From Anolis sagrei (taxonomy: Eukaryota > Chordata > Lepidosauria > Squamata > Anolidae), in NCBI RefSeq assembly GCF_037176765.1, contig NC_090022.1, forward strand, positions 82,096,209-82,160,208: a stretch of DNA of 64,000 nucleotides, written 5' to 3'. The notes below the pieces were generated by a model that did no database searches, had not been told where the DNA came from, and saw only the letters and a list, made by a program, of their open reading frames with translations. Below are positions 41,276 to 51,797 of this stretch, one piece after another. Numbering within the stretch: the first letter of the stretch is position 1; each line of letters starts with the position of its first letter. A program made the translations under genes and the position numbers.

Positions 41276-41694
41276 TACCATTGGTGCCACCCAGAAAATG
41301 TTTACCTCAGACTCAATTTTTAAGAAAGCAAAAGAAACTATGCACATTTTTGGAGGACACCAAAATGTGCAGTGAGTCAAGCTATTTGTCTAACTTGCTC
41401 TTGGCTCTACTGTTTCAAGTTGGTAGTGGTTGTCCAGGTTCTCAGGTCGAGGCCATTCTATCTCCTGATTAATTTCACATTGAAAATGCTAGGGAAGGAA
41501 TTTGTGGCATTCTGTATGCAAAATGTTAGTTTCCCACTGAGTGTAAAATTAAGAACAAGCACTGGAAAACAAAACTTCACAGCGAGCAATTTAGGAAGGA
41601 TCCTTGGGTGTTTTTCCTCTTGGTTTTCTGATGTCCTGTTATGCAACAATGGACACGAGAACCAAATTTCTCCATCGAAAGGCCAACAGGCGAC

Positions 41695-41815
41695 AGCAAA
41701 TCATCATTCTTGAGCTTTTCAGAAGTACAATGGCTTACTTCTGTTTTGTGATTAAAAGTTAAGATAATAACACAGTTGGTTTTTCAATGAGAATGTGTGT
41801 GGATGGGAAATTATA
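41695..41815 (+). repeat. Old repeat R3, copy 1
   Basis: Matches 43333-43445 in direct orientation: TTCTTGAGCTTTTCAGAAG / TTCTCGAGCTTTTAAAAAG, then CTTACTTCTG / CTCACTTCTGG, TGTGATTA and TTGGNTTTTCAATGNNAA. Class unknown. Confidence 0.45.
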
Positions 41816-41839
41816 CTGAAAGGCAGTAGTACTCTTGCA

Positions 41840-42350
41840 ATTTTCCTCTCCATTCTCTTGCTTACATTTTCTTAAGGAAACGCCTGACAGTTTTTGTCAT
41901 TTAAGGTGCCCCCCTTGGCCCTTTGGATGGCTCCTTCAGGGAGAGTAATTGGGCCATAATTTGTTTTTTATGTCAAGATGGCGTCAAAGATACGAAGGAT
42001 GTTTCTGAGTTTGGGGACTGAAGAGACAGGAGAAATCCTGACCTGGGCCCGACCTCAACGTAATGGCCATAAGTTCCAGTAAGTAACAGTCACAGGTGAA
42101 AGATTTACAGCCAGGAAGGCTTTTGATCCTAGGCCAGCCTTGTAGCTACTCAGGTCTTTGGACAGCTTTCAAATAAAATCACTGCAATGTGTTCTTTACT
42201 CCTCCTGAGCCTACCCTTTCCCACACATAGGGTTATATGGGGAGCTCTGTCCTAGACACCCCGCTAGATTGACACATTCACTCTGCAGTTTGGGATCCTC
42301 CCTCTGTCACAAAATACTGTTGGGAAAACAAAATTCCCAATAATGCAAAT
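41840..42350. promoter_or_regulatory. Repeat-free block, candidate conserved element
   Basis: Balanced composition without repeat signature, including CAAGATGGCGTCAAAGATAC (YY1-like AAGATGGCG) and GGCCATAAGTTCCAG. Function unknown. Confidence 0.25.
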
Positions 42351-42489
42351 CCTTCTACACAATTGAGCCAAGGATTATTTTTCAAGCTCAGTATAGCTAT
42401 GCTACCATTCTCAATGTCAGTATGGATTTGTCACTTGATAATGGCTTGGGAAATGGTCTACAAGGGCCTTCCCTGTCAGGCTCAGTGGA

Positions 42490-42892
42490 GTACAGTGCTG
42501 ATAATGGAAGAGAAGGAGCTAAGTCATGTATTCATCCACTTCTTCCAATCCCGGCTGTGGAACGCTCTTCCTATGGAGGTAAGATCAGCCCCCTCGCTAA
42601 TGGTGTTCCGAAGAAGATTAAAAACTTGGATGTTTGAATGGGCATTCGGTTAAACAGTGCAATGAATGTGATGATTACAGGAATGGAAATTTGGACGACA
42701 AATTGGATCATGACTCTAGTTATGAGATGCATTGTGTTGTCTATTGTTGTGTCAATATTGTATATTATGCTTTTATGGTTTTAAATTGTATATCGTTGAT
42801 TGATTCTTATCCTTGTTGTAAACTGCGTTGAGTCGCCTGTTGGGCTAAGAAACTGCGGTATACAAGTAAATAAATAAATAAATAAATAAATC
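42490..42892 (+). mobile_element. L2-like LINE 3' end
   Basis: GGAACGCTCTTCCTATGGAG, TCAGCCCCCTCGCTAATGGT, GAAGATTAAAAACTTGGATG then GTTGAGTCGCCTG, GCTAAGAAACTGCGGTATAC and a TAAA-type repeat tail. Encodes a WNALPMEVRSAPSLMVFRRR-like stretch typical of L2 C-termini. Confidence 0.7.
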
Positions 42893-43189
42893 CCCAGTTA
42901 TTGAGCCAAATCAAATGGTCATGGCTGGGTACAAATGCATTTCTGTCATCCCCCCCCCTCCCAAGGACCATCTAATTCTAATAATAACATAAACATCTTC
43001 TACACTGAAGTAGCTATTCTACAATAAATGTCCATTGGTACCCCAAACTATTACTGAAAAACATTACAGTGGTAGAAGCAGTTTGGATACATGCAATCCT
43101 TTGTAATAAGCTTCAAATATTTTATTAAATACATTCACTTTCTTTAACGCAAACAAATTGGCTATCTGTTATCAAATACTTTCATGGCT

Positions 43190-43302
43190 GGAATCACTGG
43201 GTTGCTATGAGTTTTCCAGGCTGTATGGCCATGTGGGAGAAACATCAGGAGAGAATGCTTCTGCAACATGGCCATACAGCCCGGAAAACTCACAGCAACC
43301 CA
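43190..43302. mobile_element. Short inverted pair of Penelope-like tails
   Basis: GGGTTGCTATGAGTTTTCCA and CGGAAAACTCACAGCAACCC are the outer arms; GTATGGCCATGTGGGAGAAA and CTGCAACATGGCCATACAGC lie inside. A smaller relative of 18896-19106. Confidence 0.65.
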
Positions 43303-43332
43303 AATTGACTATCCCATATCCAAAATGCTTGA

Positions 43333-43445
43333 TATCATTATTCTCGAGCTTTTAAAAAGATCAGTGACTCACTTCTGGTTTTTGTGATTAGAAATTAAAA
43401 TAATAATGCATAATTGGCTTTTCAATGGAAATACGTGGGACTAGA
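43333..43445 (+). repeat. Old repeat R3, copy 2
   Basis: Direct partner of 41695-41815, about 1.6 kb away. Confidence 0.45.
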
Positions 43446-44570
43446 AGTGTTTTCGATTTGCACATACACATAGTCTGAAGGTAAATTTATCTACAACATT
43501 TGTAATAATTTTGCACATGAAACCAAGTTTTTGTACATTGCAGCATTAGAAACCAAAAGCATGTGGACAAATTTGTATTTTGGAGTATTTTCGGTTTGGG
43601 AGTTCCAGATAATGGATGCTCAGTCTATATAAGGTATCTAGGTCACACTTATTTCTATAATTTTGGAAAGATTCAAGAAAGTGGGAAAGGAGTGTGTAGG
43701 TGCACAGGCCATTAAAGGTGCTGGCCCCCTCTCCTATGTAACTCAGATATGTTGACAATATCCCAACTGAGTATACAGGCACATGAGTCAGAAGCATTCT
43801 ATAAAGCATTCTGTAAATGCGTAGCTATAGACTCCTTCTGAATTTATGATGGTGAATGAATGTTACAGATGCCTGATGCTTTTTATACTTGTGGCATACA
43901 CGACATAAGAGCAAGAACATTGCTTGGAGAAGGCAGTAAGTGTACATGTTGAGTGAAAAGGGGTGTAATAAATAATAATTAGTGGCAAAAGAAGGATCAA
44001 ACCTTACTCTAAAATAACAGTTTAGAAAACAAGATGGTACAGAATTATCTAGCCTGACTCTGTATAGAGCCATGCTCACAGGGAATGGTGGCAATTGTAG
44101 TCCAACACATTTTGGGGAAATGGATTAGAGAAAGGTGCATTGTGGCATAATCTGCTTTCCATGATCTTTACTCCAGCATTGTTTTAGCAAACACTACTTA
44201 CTGTTAAAATGTGATTAAACTATAAAATTATTTAAAACAAAACTATTAAAAAGAGAAAAGTCAATAAACAGCACATTTAAAAAGGTCTTGCCATGAATTT
44301 CTATAAGCTCTTTTGGAACAGAAAGGTCTTCTGTTCTTGAGGGAAGGACAGCAAGAAGGAGCCATTCTGGCCTCTCCAAGGAAGGAGATCAACCAAGGAT
44401 CAACATATATTAGATAAGACATCTATCTGAAAAAAGCTTCACATGCTTGAGGAAAAAATAACAACCAATGGATTTATAATAGTCTGGGAAGAACCAATTT
44501 TTCTTTTAAATAGAAATGAACTCAGCTCTAGCTCTCGAATTAATGTGCTGGAAAACACAGTAGTCAGTCA
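43446..44570. other. Intergenic, nothing recognised
   Basis: No repeat or gene that I can support; short frames only. Confidence 0.35.
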
Positions 44571-44574
44571 TTCC

Positions 44575-44760
44575 TTGGGCCTTTCCACACAAAACATGTG
44601 TCCTTGCATCCTATGGGATCCTGGGATTTGCAGTGTAGGGAAGGGCATTTAGAATTCTCTGCCAAATACTTCCTCTGGTGCCTTCCCATGCTACAAATAC
44701 CAGGATTCGGCAGTTGAAGTGGACTCACAGTGCTATAATTGCAGAGTGGGAAAAGGTTGT
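44575..44760. mobile_element. MITE family A-like element
   Basis: CATCCTATGGGATCCTGGGA then TTTGCAGTGTAGGGAAGG, and CTACAAATACCAGGATTCGG. Subfamily differs from the other A copies. Confidence 0.45.
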
Positions 44761-45535
44761 TATGAACACCAAATAAAAATAAAATTTAAATCTCAGCTGT
44801 TATCACCTTAGACTCTAAACAGGTAAAAGACTGCCCATGGAACCCCCCCTGTCTCCTTATTAAATTCCCATTTACATGCTCCACTATCCTCCAATCGTCC
44901 CTTTATAATCAGGATACTGAGAAAAACTGAACCTGGTTTTTATCACCCATCATGGAAAGAGTGGAAAAATGACTTCTTCGGGGACCCAAACCCCTGTAAA
45001 TGTTCCATTTCATTCTCAGCCAGGCCATTAAAACATAGTCAATCTTTATGTATTTTTTAAAAATTACATCCATATCCTTTAATGCTGCATAATCCTACTT
45101 CCGGTATCTGACAAGTACAACCACTTTGAGAGAAAAGAGTCCCATTTGTGACAGGAAAGTGGCTGTGATCCTTCTAACATCTGCTGAGACTGTTTTTCAC
45201 CCCAACAGCAAGTGGGAGGGGAGGAAAACCATTGCATTTGCACAATCAGTTGTGTTGCCTAGTTGATACTGCCCTCCTATGGCTAAAAAGCACATAAGGA
45301 GAACCTGAAGAAAATGTTCGAGGATTCAGAGGAGCCCTCCAGATATTAGATAATGAGCATCTTCAGTCCCACCCAGCAATCCATGTTGTTTTTGACCATG
45401 TTGAATACGTAGCTTCACATATTCAGTGATGGCAAAAACAACACACTTGCAAAATAATCCCTTCACATCTGAATATGGACCAGAATTCCAAGTCTTTTGG
45501 GGAGATATTTTGAGGAAGATGGTTCACAAGTTGTG
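44761..45535. other. Intergenic, nothing recognised
   Basis: No supported feature. Confidence 0.35.
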
Positions 45536-45539
45536 GTAG

Positions 45540-45715
45540 TTTTTGATGAAGTAGCTGTATTAGTCTCTTAAAGCACAAAAAAGAAAGAAGTATGGTGAAA
45601 AAAGGGAATGTTGCAGCACTCATAAGAGTGACTGGTTTTTATTTTACCATGAGCTTTCGTGGATATAAACCTTCTTTTTTCAGATGCAGTATACAATTAT
45701 ATCAAAGCTTCAGGT
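45540..45715. repeat. Dispersed repeat with GAGCTTTCGTGGATA signature
   Basis: AGCTGTATTAGTCTCTTAAA, GCACAAAAAAGAAAG, TTTATTTTACCATGAGCTTT and CGTGGATATAAACCTTC. This arrangement is common in sauropsid genomes (I recall close forms in turtles). Class unknown. Confidence 0.5.
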
Positions 45716-46139
45716 TATAAAGGGTATTATACAGTAGGGCCTTTGCACATATAATAAAAGAATATCCTTAGAAAAGGTTTTACACATAACAAAATCTTCT
45801 CAGTTTTCAACCCAGGGAAATAGATGTTTTGGTAAGCAGATTTATTGCTTTCGTACATCAATGCCATAAAGAACTGAAAGTTCTGTAACACTTCACCCAT
45901 CCTTTTGAAAATTCAAGACAAGAGACATGATTTGCGTGTTTCTGTATCCTAATACATTCTGTCCAACTGCCACAACTGCATAAATACACTTTATAACCAG
46001 ATGGTTCAATATCACACTCTACTGAATTTGAAAAGGTGGGTTAATACCCATAATTGTTCATGCTATAATAAAAATCAGCATATCTTAAAGGTGTTACTAC
46101 ATTTCTAACCCCCCCCCCCCCCCAGTCTATGGTTTAATG

Positions 46140-46234
46140 CAACAGTTCTCAATCTGTGCTCTGGGGAGCCCTTCGGACTCCATGAGAGGTGCTCAGGGGC
46201 TTTGCGGGCACCCTGCCTCCTCTGGGATTTCTGC

Positions 46235-46303
<69 letters not shown>

Positions 46304-46731
46304 CACTACTACTACTACTACAAAGGCTGGATGGCCACCTATTGGGGGTGTTCTGGTTGTGTTTTTCATGCAGGGCAGAAGGCGAATGGCCCTGGGGGTC
46401 TTCCACTGAAATACTGTTAAGTTTATGTTGGTTAAAATAGTTCTTAATTTTTAATATTGTATTTAGTTTTTTTTGCACTGTGTGAATTAGTTCACACAAA
46501 CATTTTCCATCTATTTGCCACTGGCCCAGCCCATGTTTGAGATATATATGTGTGTGTGTGTATGTATATATATGTGTGTACATACACACATTATATGTAT
46601 ACATGTGTGTGTGTGCATATATATACATACACACATAATATATAATATAATATATAAACAGTTCTGGGGACTCCACAAGAAACCTTTGCTTCAAAAAGGG
46701 CTCCATGGCTGAAAAAGTTTGAGAACCCCTG
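46140..46731. mobile_element. Non-autonomous hAT element with microsatellites
   Basis: Left CAACAGTTCTCAATCTGTG, right TTTGAGAACCCCTG. Flanks GTTTAATG (46132-46139) and GTTTAAAG (46732-46739) agree at seven of eight. Inside: ATT then ACT/ACC runs (46236-46321), a CR1-like tail (GGCTGGATGGCCACCTATTG) and TG/TA repeats (46545-46650). Frames across it are repeat-made. Confidence 0.8.
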
Positions 46732-46789
46732 GTTTAAAGGAACTATTATGCATGGAGCTGTACATTAAAGTACACACCATAACACATTG

Positions 46790-46873
46790 ATGCACAAGAC
46801 AGGCAATGCACAGAACATTGTGCACATTGTGCACAGAACACACAATGTTCTGTGCATTGCCTGTCTTGTGCAT
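46790..46873. repeat. Perfect 33-bp inverted repeat, 18-base loop
   Basis: 46790-46822 is the exact reverse complement of 46841-46873 (arm includes GACAGGCAATGCACAGAACA). It matches no other repeat in the window. Could fold as an 84-base hairpin; origin unknown. Confidence 0.95.
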
Positions 46874-47760
46874 GACAATTTCACATTGGATTTTCACCCT
46901 TCACAATGCACCTTGAGCTACTTAAGGTGTGCTACACTGGTATTCATTTAGTATAAAAACTGCATAACTTAACTCTGTCAGTGGATTTTTATGCTGAAGT
47001 AAAGCAATGATGGGCCATCATGAAATCAGTTTTTGAATCTGGGGATTTCCCCCCCCCCCTCTTTTATACCACACAGCTCTCAAACTAGAATGACTGCCAA
47101 ATTAACGGTTCAACATACTTTGAAAAAAATCAGCATTTTTCACTCTGATTTAAATAATTTCATGTCTGGGAATTGGTATCTCACACTAATCTCATCACCT
47201 TCTCCCATCACAGGGAGAAAAATAGTTCATTTTTTGTTTCCCTTGTCCTTTGCTTGTGATTTTTTATGAAAGATATGGGGCACATACATTAATAAAACGT
47301 CTTTTGCTGGATGTCTATTTTTAGATTTCTGTGTGAACACCAATTTTGCAGTACACATTTATTATATTTCCATCTTGTGCTTCACCCAAGAAACCCTCTA
47401 CTTTGCTTTAAAAACTGCTTCAAAATTCCATAGCATAGGCCAAGATGACAGTTCATGGCTCAAGGTGACACACAAAGCATTATGGTTGGAGATGGATTTA
47501 AATCCTAGTCTCCTCAGTCCTTATCCACCATTTCCTAGCACACCACTGCATTGGCTCTTATTTAAGCAACATTTGGAGCAATTGTAGGGTAGCAGATTAA
47601 AGAGCAGAGGACAATCCTCCTGAATAATCCTCTCACACTATTTCTATTATTAACTGATATCCCATTGCCCCTCAGTGTGAGACTTAAGGAAGCTTCCCAC
47701 AGCACTCAAAAGAAACACAATATAATTTTGCATCATTGATAAAGTGTATGGAACATGCTT
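46874..47760. other. Intergenic, nothing recognised
   Basis: C-run at 47048-47057. No gene supported. Confidence 0.35.
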
Positions 47761-47766
47761 TTCATG

Positions 47767-47872
47767 TTATAAATATATGGCAGTGTGGACTCAGGTAACC
47801 CAGTTCAAAGCAGATATTGTGGGGTTTTCTGTCTTGATATTCTGGGATATAGGGCTGTGTGGAAGGCCTCAT
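47767..47872. mobile_element. Palindromic MITE family B, right half
   Basis: TATGGCAGTGTGGACTCAGG, AAAGCAGATATTGTGGGGTT, TTGATATTCTGGGATATAGG then GCTGTGTGGAAGG. Confidence 0.65.
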
Positions 47873-48350
47873 AGTTACTGTTCCGTTTTTGGTAGATAAA
47901 AATCCTGAATTTGTAGGTAGGATTTTGGCTCAAATTCAGAATATGCTTCTCGGAGGAAGAAGGATTCTTTCCATCTACAAGGAAAATCTGACCTAATTCT
48001 TAGAAAACCCTCTGCTGATGGAATGAGGAAGATAAGTACATTTCCTACCTCTTCCATACTCCCATGTTTGCTCCAGAAGGTTGAGGGACAGTCCGGTACA
48101 GAAGGGAAGGTACCCATTGGATATTTACTCAGGAATGATCTTGCATGCAAAGGAGATGCCAAATCCAATCCACTAATGTTTTCATTAAATATCACTTTCC
48201 TTATCCATTTCCTGTTTTCTCTGTAAGCTTTATAGGGCATCTCTCTCTCTCAAGAACAACTGAAGAATAGGCACCCAAGTGGACAACAACACCATCCAAA
48301 ATACAGCCAAAATAGCTAACATGAAACATGAAAACAGTACTTTTTACTTA
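47873..48350. other. Intergenic, nothing recognised
   Basis: A 121-codon open frame on the minus strand (48240-47875) has no domain I recognise and no supporting context. Not called. Confidence 0.35.
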
Positions 48351-48354
48351 CTTA

Positions 48355-49500
48355 CTTAGGCAATCAATTGTAGCTCGAGGGTGATGGTCTTCCACATGTA
48401 GTGTCCTGGCGGTGGGTCTGTAGGTGGCTGTGGAGCCCAATTCTTGATCCGCATGTTCTTCTGCAGTGAGGACATTGGTTTCCAGATGGAAGGTGTTCCT
48501 GGTCTGGATTGGCTTGACGTGCCTTTCTCTTGGCACGTTTCTCCCTTTTGCCCTCCATTTATGCCTCTTCGAATTCTGCTGCACTGCTGGTCACAGCTCA
48601 CCTCCAGTTAGAGTGCTCAAAGGCCAGGGCTTCTCAGTTCTCGGTGTCTATGCCAGTTTTTGAGGTTGGCTTTGAGCCCATCTTTAAATCTCTTTTCCTG
48701 TCCACCAACATTCTGTTTCCCATTCTTGAGTTCGGAGAAGAGCAACTGCTTTGGGAGACAGTGATCAGGCATTCAGAGAATGTGGCCAGTCCAGTGGAGT
48801 TGATGGCAGAGGAGCATTGCTTCAGTGCAGGTGGTCTTTGCTTCTTCCAGCACATTGACATTTGTCCACCTGTCTTTCCAAGAGATTTGCAGGATTTTTC
48901 GGAGGCAGCGCTGATGGAATTGTTCCAGAAGTTGCGTATGACATCTGTAGACAGTCCATGTTTTGCAGGTGTATAGCAGGGTTGGGAGCACAATAGCTTT
49001 ATAAACAAGCACCTTGGTATCCCTACGGATGTCCTGGTCCGCAAACACGCTGTGCTTCATTCAGAAGAATGCTGCACTCGCAGAGCTCAGGCAGTGTTGT
49101 ATTTCGATGTCAATGTTGACTTTTGTGTAGTGGTGGCTGCCAAGGTAGAAATGGTCAACATTTTCTAATGTTACACCATTAAGCTCAGGCGGTGTTGTAT
49201 TTCAATGTCAAAGCTGACTTTTGTGTAGAGGTGGCTGCCAAGGTAGAAATGTTACACCATTAAGCTGTATTTCTGGCATTGGAGAGGGATTGTCTGGTGA
49301 CTGCTGAAGAGCACTCTGGTTTTCTCAATGTTCAATGACAGGCCAAGCTTCTCGTATGCTTCTGCGAAGGTTTAGAGTGGCCTGTAGGTCTTCTTCTGAG
49401 TGCCACAGACATTGTCATCAGCATATCGGAGTTCTATAACATGTTGTGACCTTGGAAGTATAGATTTTATACCATTTAGTCTGTATTCTGCGTTCTTCTA
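48355..49500 (-). mobile_element. LINE 3' half with C-terminal zinc finger
   Basis: The minus strand encodes, in broken frames, VLVYKAIVLPTLLYTCKTWT and LLEQFHQRCLRKILQISWKD (RT C-terminal region), and near 48364-48558 a Cys2His2-like CPHCRRTCGSRIGLHSHLQT. This order is known from a widespread non-LTR family in animals. A shorter copy is at 2165. Also contains a direct internal repeat near 49090-49260 (GGTGTTGTATTTC...TGTCAA). Confidence 0.65.
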
Positions 49501-49719
49501 CAATGTCTTCTTTCTTGGCAATGGCTTAAGTTATAGTTAAAATGGTTCATTATCTACATAATACAAACGGCTCAAAGAAAAACAGACATGGCTTGGAAAA
49601 CTATAAACCTAAGAAGAAGTCCAAAGTGTTTCACTGTCTATTTTTAAGAGCAGATTTGAGTACCTTCTATACTTTTTTGCAACGGAGATACTGGAACTAT
49701 TATATGAAGATAGCTATAA

Positions 49720-49972
49720 AGAAACATTAGGTCCATACCTTCTGCTGTAGTTTGGCTTCAGGTGATACAACCCTTAGTATGCCAACCAAATTCGATATGG
49801 CTGTTGAGACAGTTTTAACTAGTGGATTTTAACGTCAAGATATGTGATTTTAACGCTTTTGTATGTGTATGGCCAATTGAATGTTTGCCGTTTATATGTT
49901 GTGCTCTGCCCTGAGTCCCCTTCGGGGTGAGAAGAGCAGAATATAAATGCTTTAAATAAATAAAATAATTAA
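49720..49972 (+). mobile_element. L2-like LINE 3' tail
   Basis: GGCCAATTGAATGTTTGCCG, CTGCCCTGAGTCCCCTTCGG then GGTGAGAAGAGCAGAATATA and AATAAATAAA. Confidence 0.65.
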
Positions 49973-50735
49973 AAGTACAATGAAGGAACAGATAGTAAAA
50001 TGGATTTATTCCGGAATGTATCCATGTTCTATAGCGAAATGCTATTAGAGCAAACATGTGATTCTGTGATTGTATCCTGCTTTCATTTCAAGATGTTCAG
50101 GACAACATAAATTGCTTATGCTCCTTCTCTTAATTTTAACCTCACAGTCCTGCAAGTCTGACTGGGCTGAAAGTGATCACCTCAGTGTCATCATGTGAGC
50201 TGCACAGTTGTTATATGCCCATCATATCACTGGGTTGGCATTCTCTTGTCAGGCACCACAGGGGATTTCAGTGAGGAATTACAAACCTTCTGGGTAATTC
50301 ATTACCAGTTCAGAAGAGGAAGTGCAAGCCATGCTAGGAAATTACAGCTAGAGATAGATGAGGTGATTTCATGAGAGATTCCTCCTAGATTATGTCTGAA
50401 CTACTCTGTGCAATGAATGTTCCCACTTCTTCCCTCTATATCATATTATTGAACATATAGCTATTGTGGTATTTGCTTACTCTTGAACCCGGATATCTAG
50501 CAGTCAATTGACAAGCATTATAATGAGCATAATTCACTATGTAGTTTGGAATACTGGGAAACAGCCTGTTTGGTCAAATAATTATAAAATGATTTCAGAA
50601 TTTATTACAGATAAAGGCAATACATAGTGAATTACAGCATCTCAAATGGAAATAATTCATATTGTGCATGCTAATATTGTTTGCTCTATTATCCTTATTC
50701 AACTTGGAAGCTGTGTATAAATTACAAAATGCATT
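49973..50735. other. Intergenic, nothing recognised
   Basis: AT-rich; no supported feature. Confidence 0.35.
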
Positions 50736-50739
50736 ATGA

Positions 50740-50822
50740 GGAAGGAGGGAGGGAAGGAAGGAAGGAAGGAAGGAGGGAGGGAGGGAGGGAGGGAAGGAAG
50801 GAAGGAAGGAAGGAAGGAAGGA
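50740..50822. repeat. (GGAA)n/(GGGA)n microsatellite
   Basis: Perfect AAGG and GAGG units. A frame across it is repeat-made. Confidence 0.9.
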
Positions 50823-51474
50823 GTCTATCTGGTTACTTAAAAGATCATTTATTAGAAATGAATCTCAAGCAATTACATCTTTATCCAACAGTACAGATTT
50901 TTAAGTGTTACACACAGTGGAAGGAAGGATATACTATACACCTCAGAGAAAAGAACTCTATAATTCCACTATAAATTACTACATTGCTTTTAGTTTACAT
51001 AGTTAAAATTCACAATTAAAGATACAAGTTTACCCAAAACATTTGGCATAAAGATCAGTACAACACATAAAAACTCACTAGACTGAATAAAGGCAAAAGG
51101 AAATTGTTCTTTTTCCCCTCACTAAGCCTTTCACAAATCAAAATGGGTATCAAAACATGTCAGTTTATCTTTTTGTAGTGTGCCGCAAGACAAGACAGGA
51201 GAGATGAAGGCAACGTAAGAGGAAAGCTCCCTAAGTCTATGCTTGAAAGATGAGAGGAAATGTTGAAAATTATTTCCAAATTATTTCATTCGATATATTT
51301 CATTGAAAATCTGAGTTTAAGGCATAAGCCCCTTCCCCTCCACAAACATTTACAAGTATGTAACTGATAATAAATGAGACTGGGCAAGTTTTATAGGAGA
51401 GCAGAGCTTACCCTGTGGTATTACTAATTACATTTTTTAAAAGTAGATATTTAGGAACAAAACAAAGTACAGTA

Positions 51475-51797
51475 CAGTCTTGCTTATCCAACCTTCGCTC
51501 ATCCAGCATTCTGTATTATCCAATGCAGTCTGCCTCCTGCCCGGATCCACAGCTGTTTCAATACATTGTGATGTTTTGGTGCTAAATTCGTAAATACAGT
51601 AATTACTACATGTTACCATGTATTAAACTGCTTTTTCTGTCGACTTGTAAAATACGATGCTTTGGTGCTTAATTTGTAAAATCATAACGTAATTTGACAT
51701 TTAATAGTCTTTTCCTTAATCCCTCCTTATTCTCCAACATTTTCACTGATTCAATGTTCTGCTGGACCATTTATGTTGGATAAGCGGGACTCTACTG
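51475..51797. mobile_element. Tigger-like (TcMar) non-autonomous element
   Basis: CAGTCTTGCTTATCCAACCT at the left, TTGGATAAGCGGGACTCTAC then TG at the right: inverted ends of Tigger type. TA flanks both ends (51473-51474 and 51798-51799), the Tc1/mariner target. About 323 bases, no transposase frame. Confidence 0.85.

Noticed and set aside
46149-46706. Frame with runs of Ser, Gly and Asn, and its plus-strand partners with Leu/Tyr/Ile runs
   Set aside because: Made by trinucleotide microsatellites inside a hAT element.
46790-46873. Calling the hairpin a microRNA gene
   Set aside because: A perfect stem without bulges is atypical, and there is no small-RNA evidence; kept as an inverted repeat.
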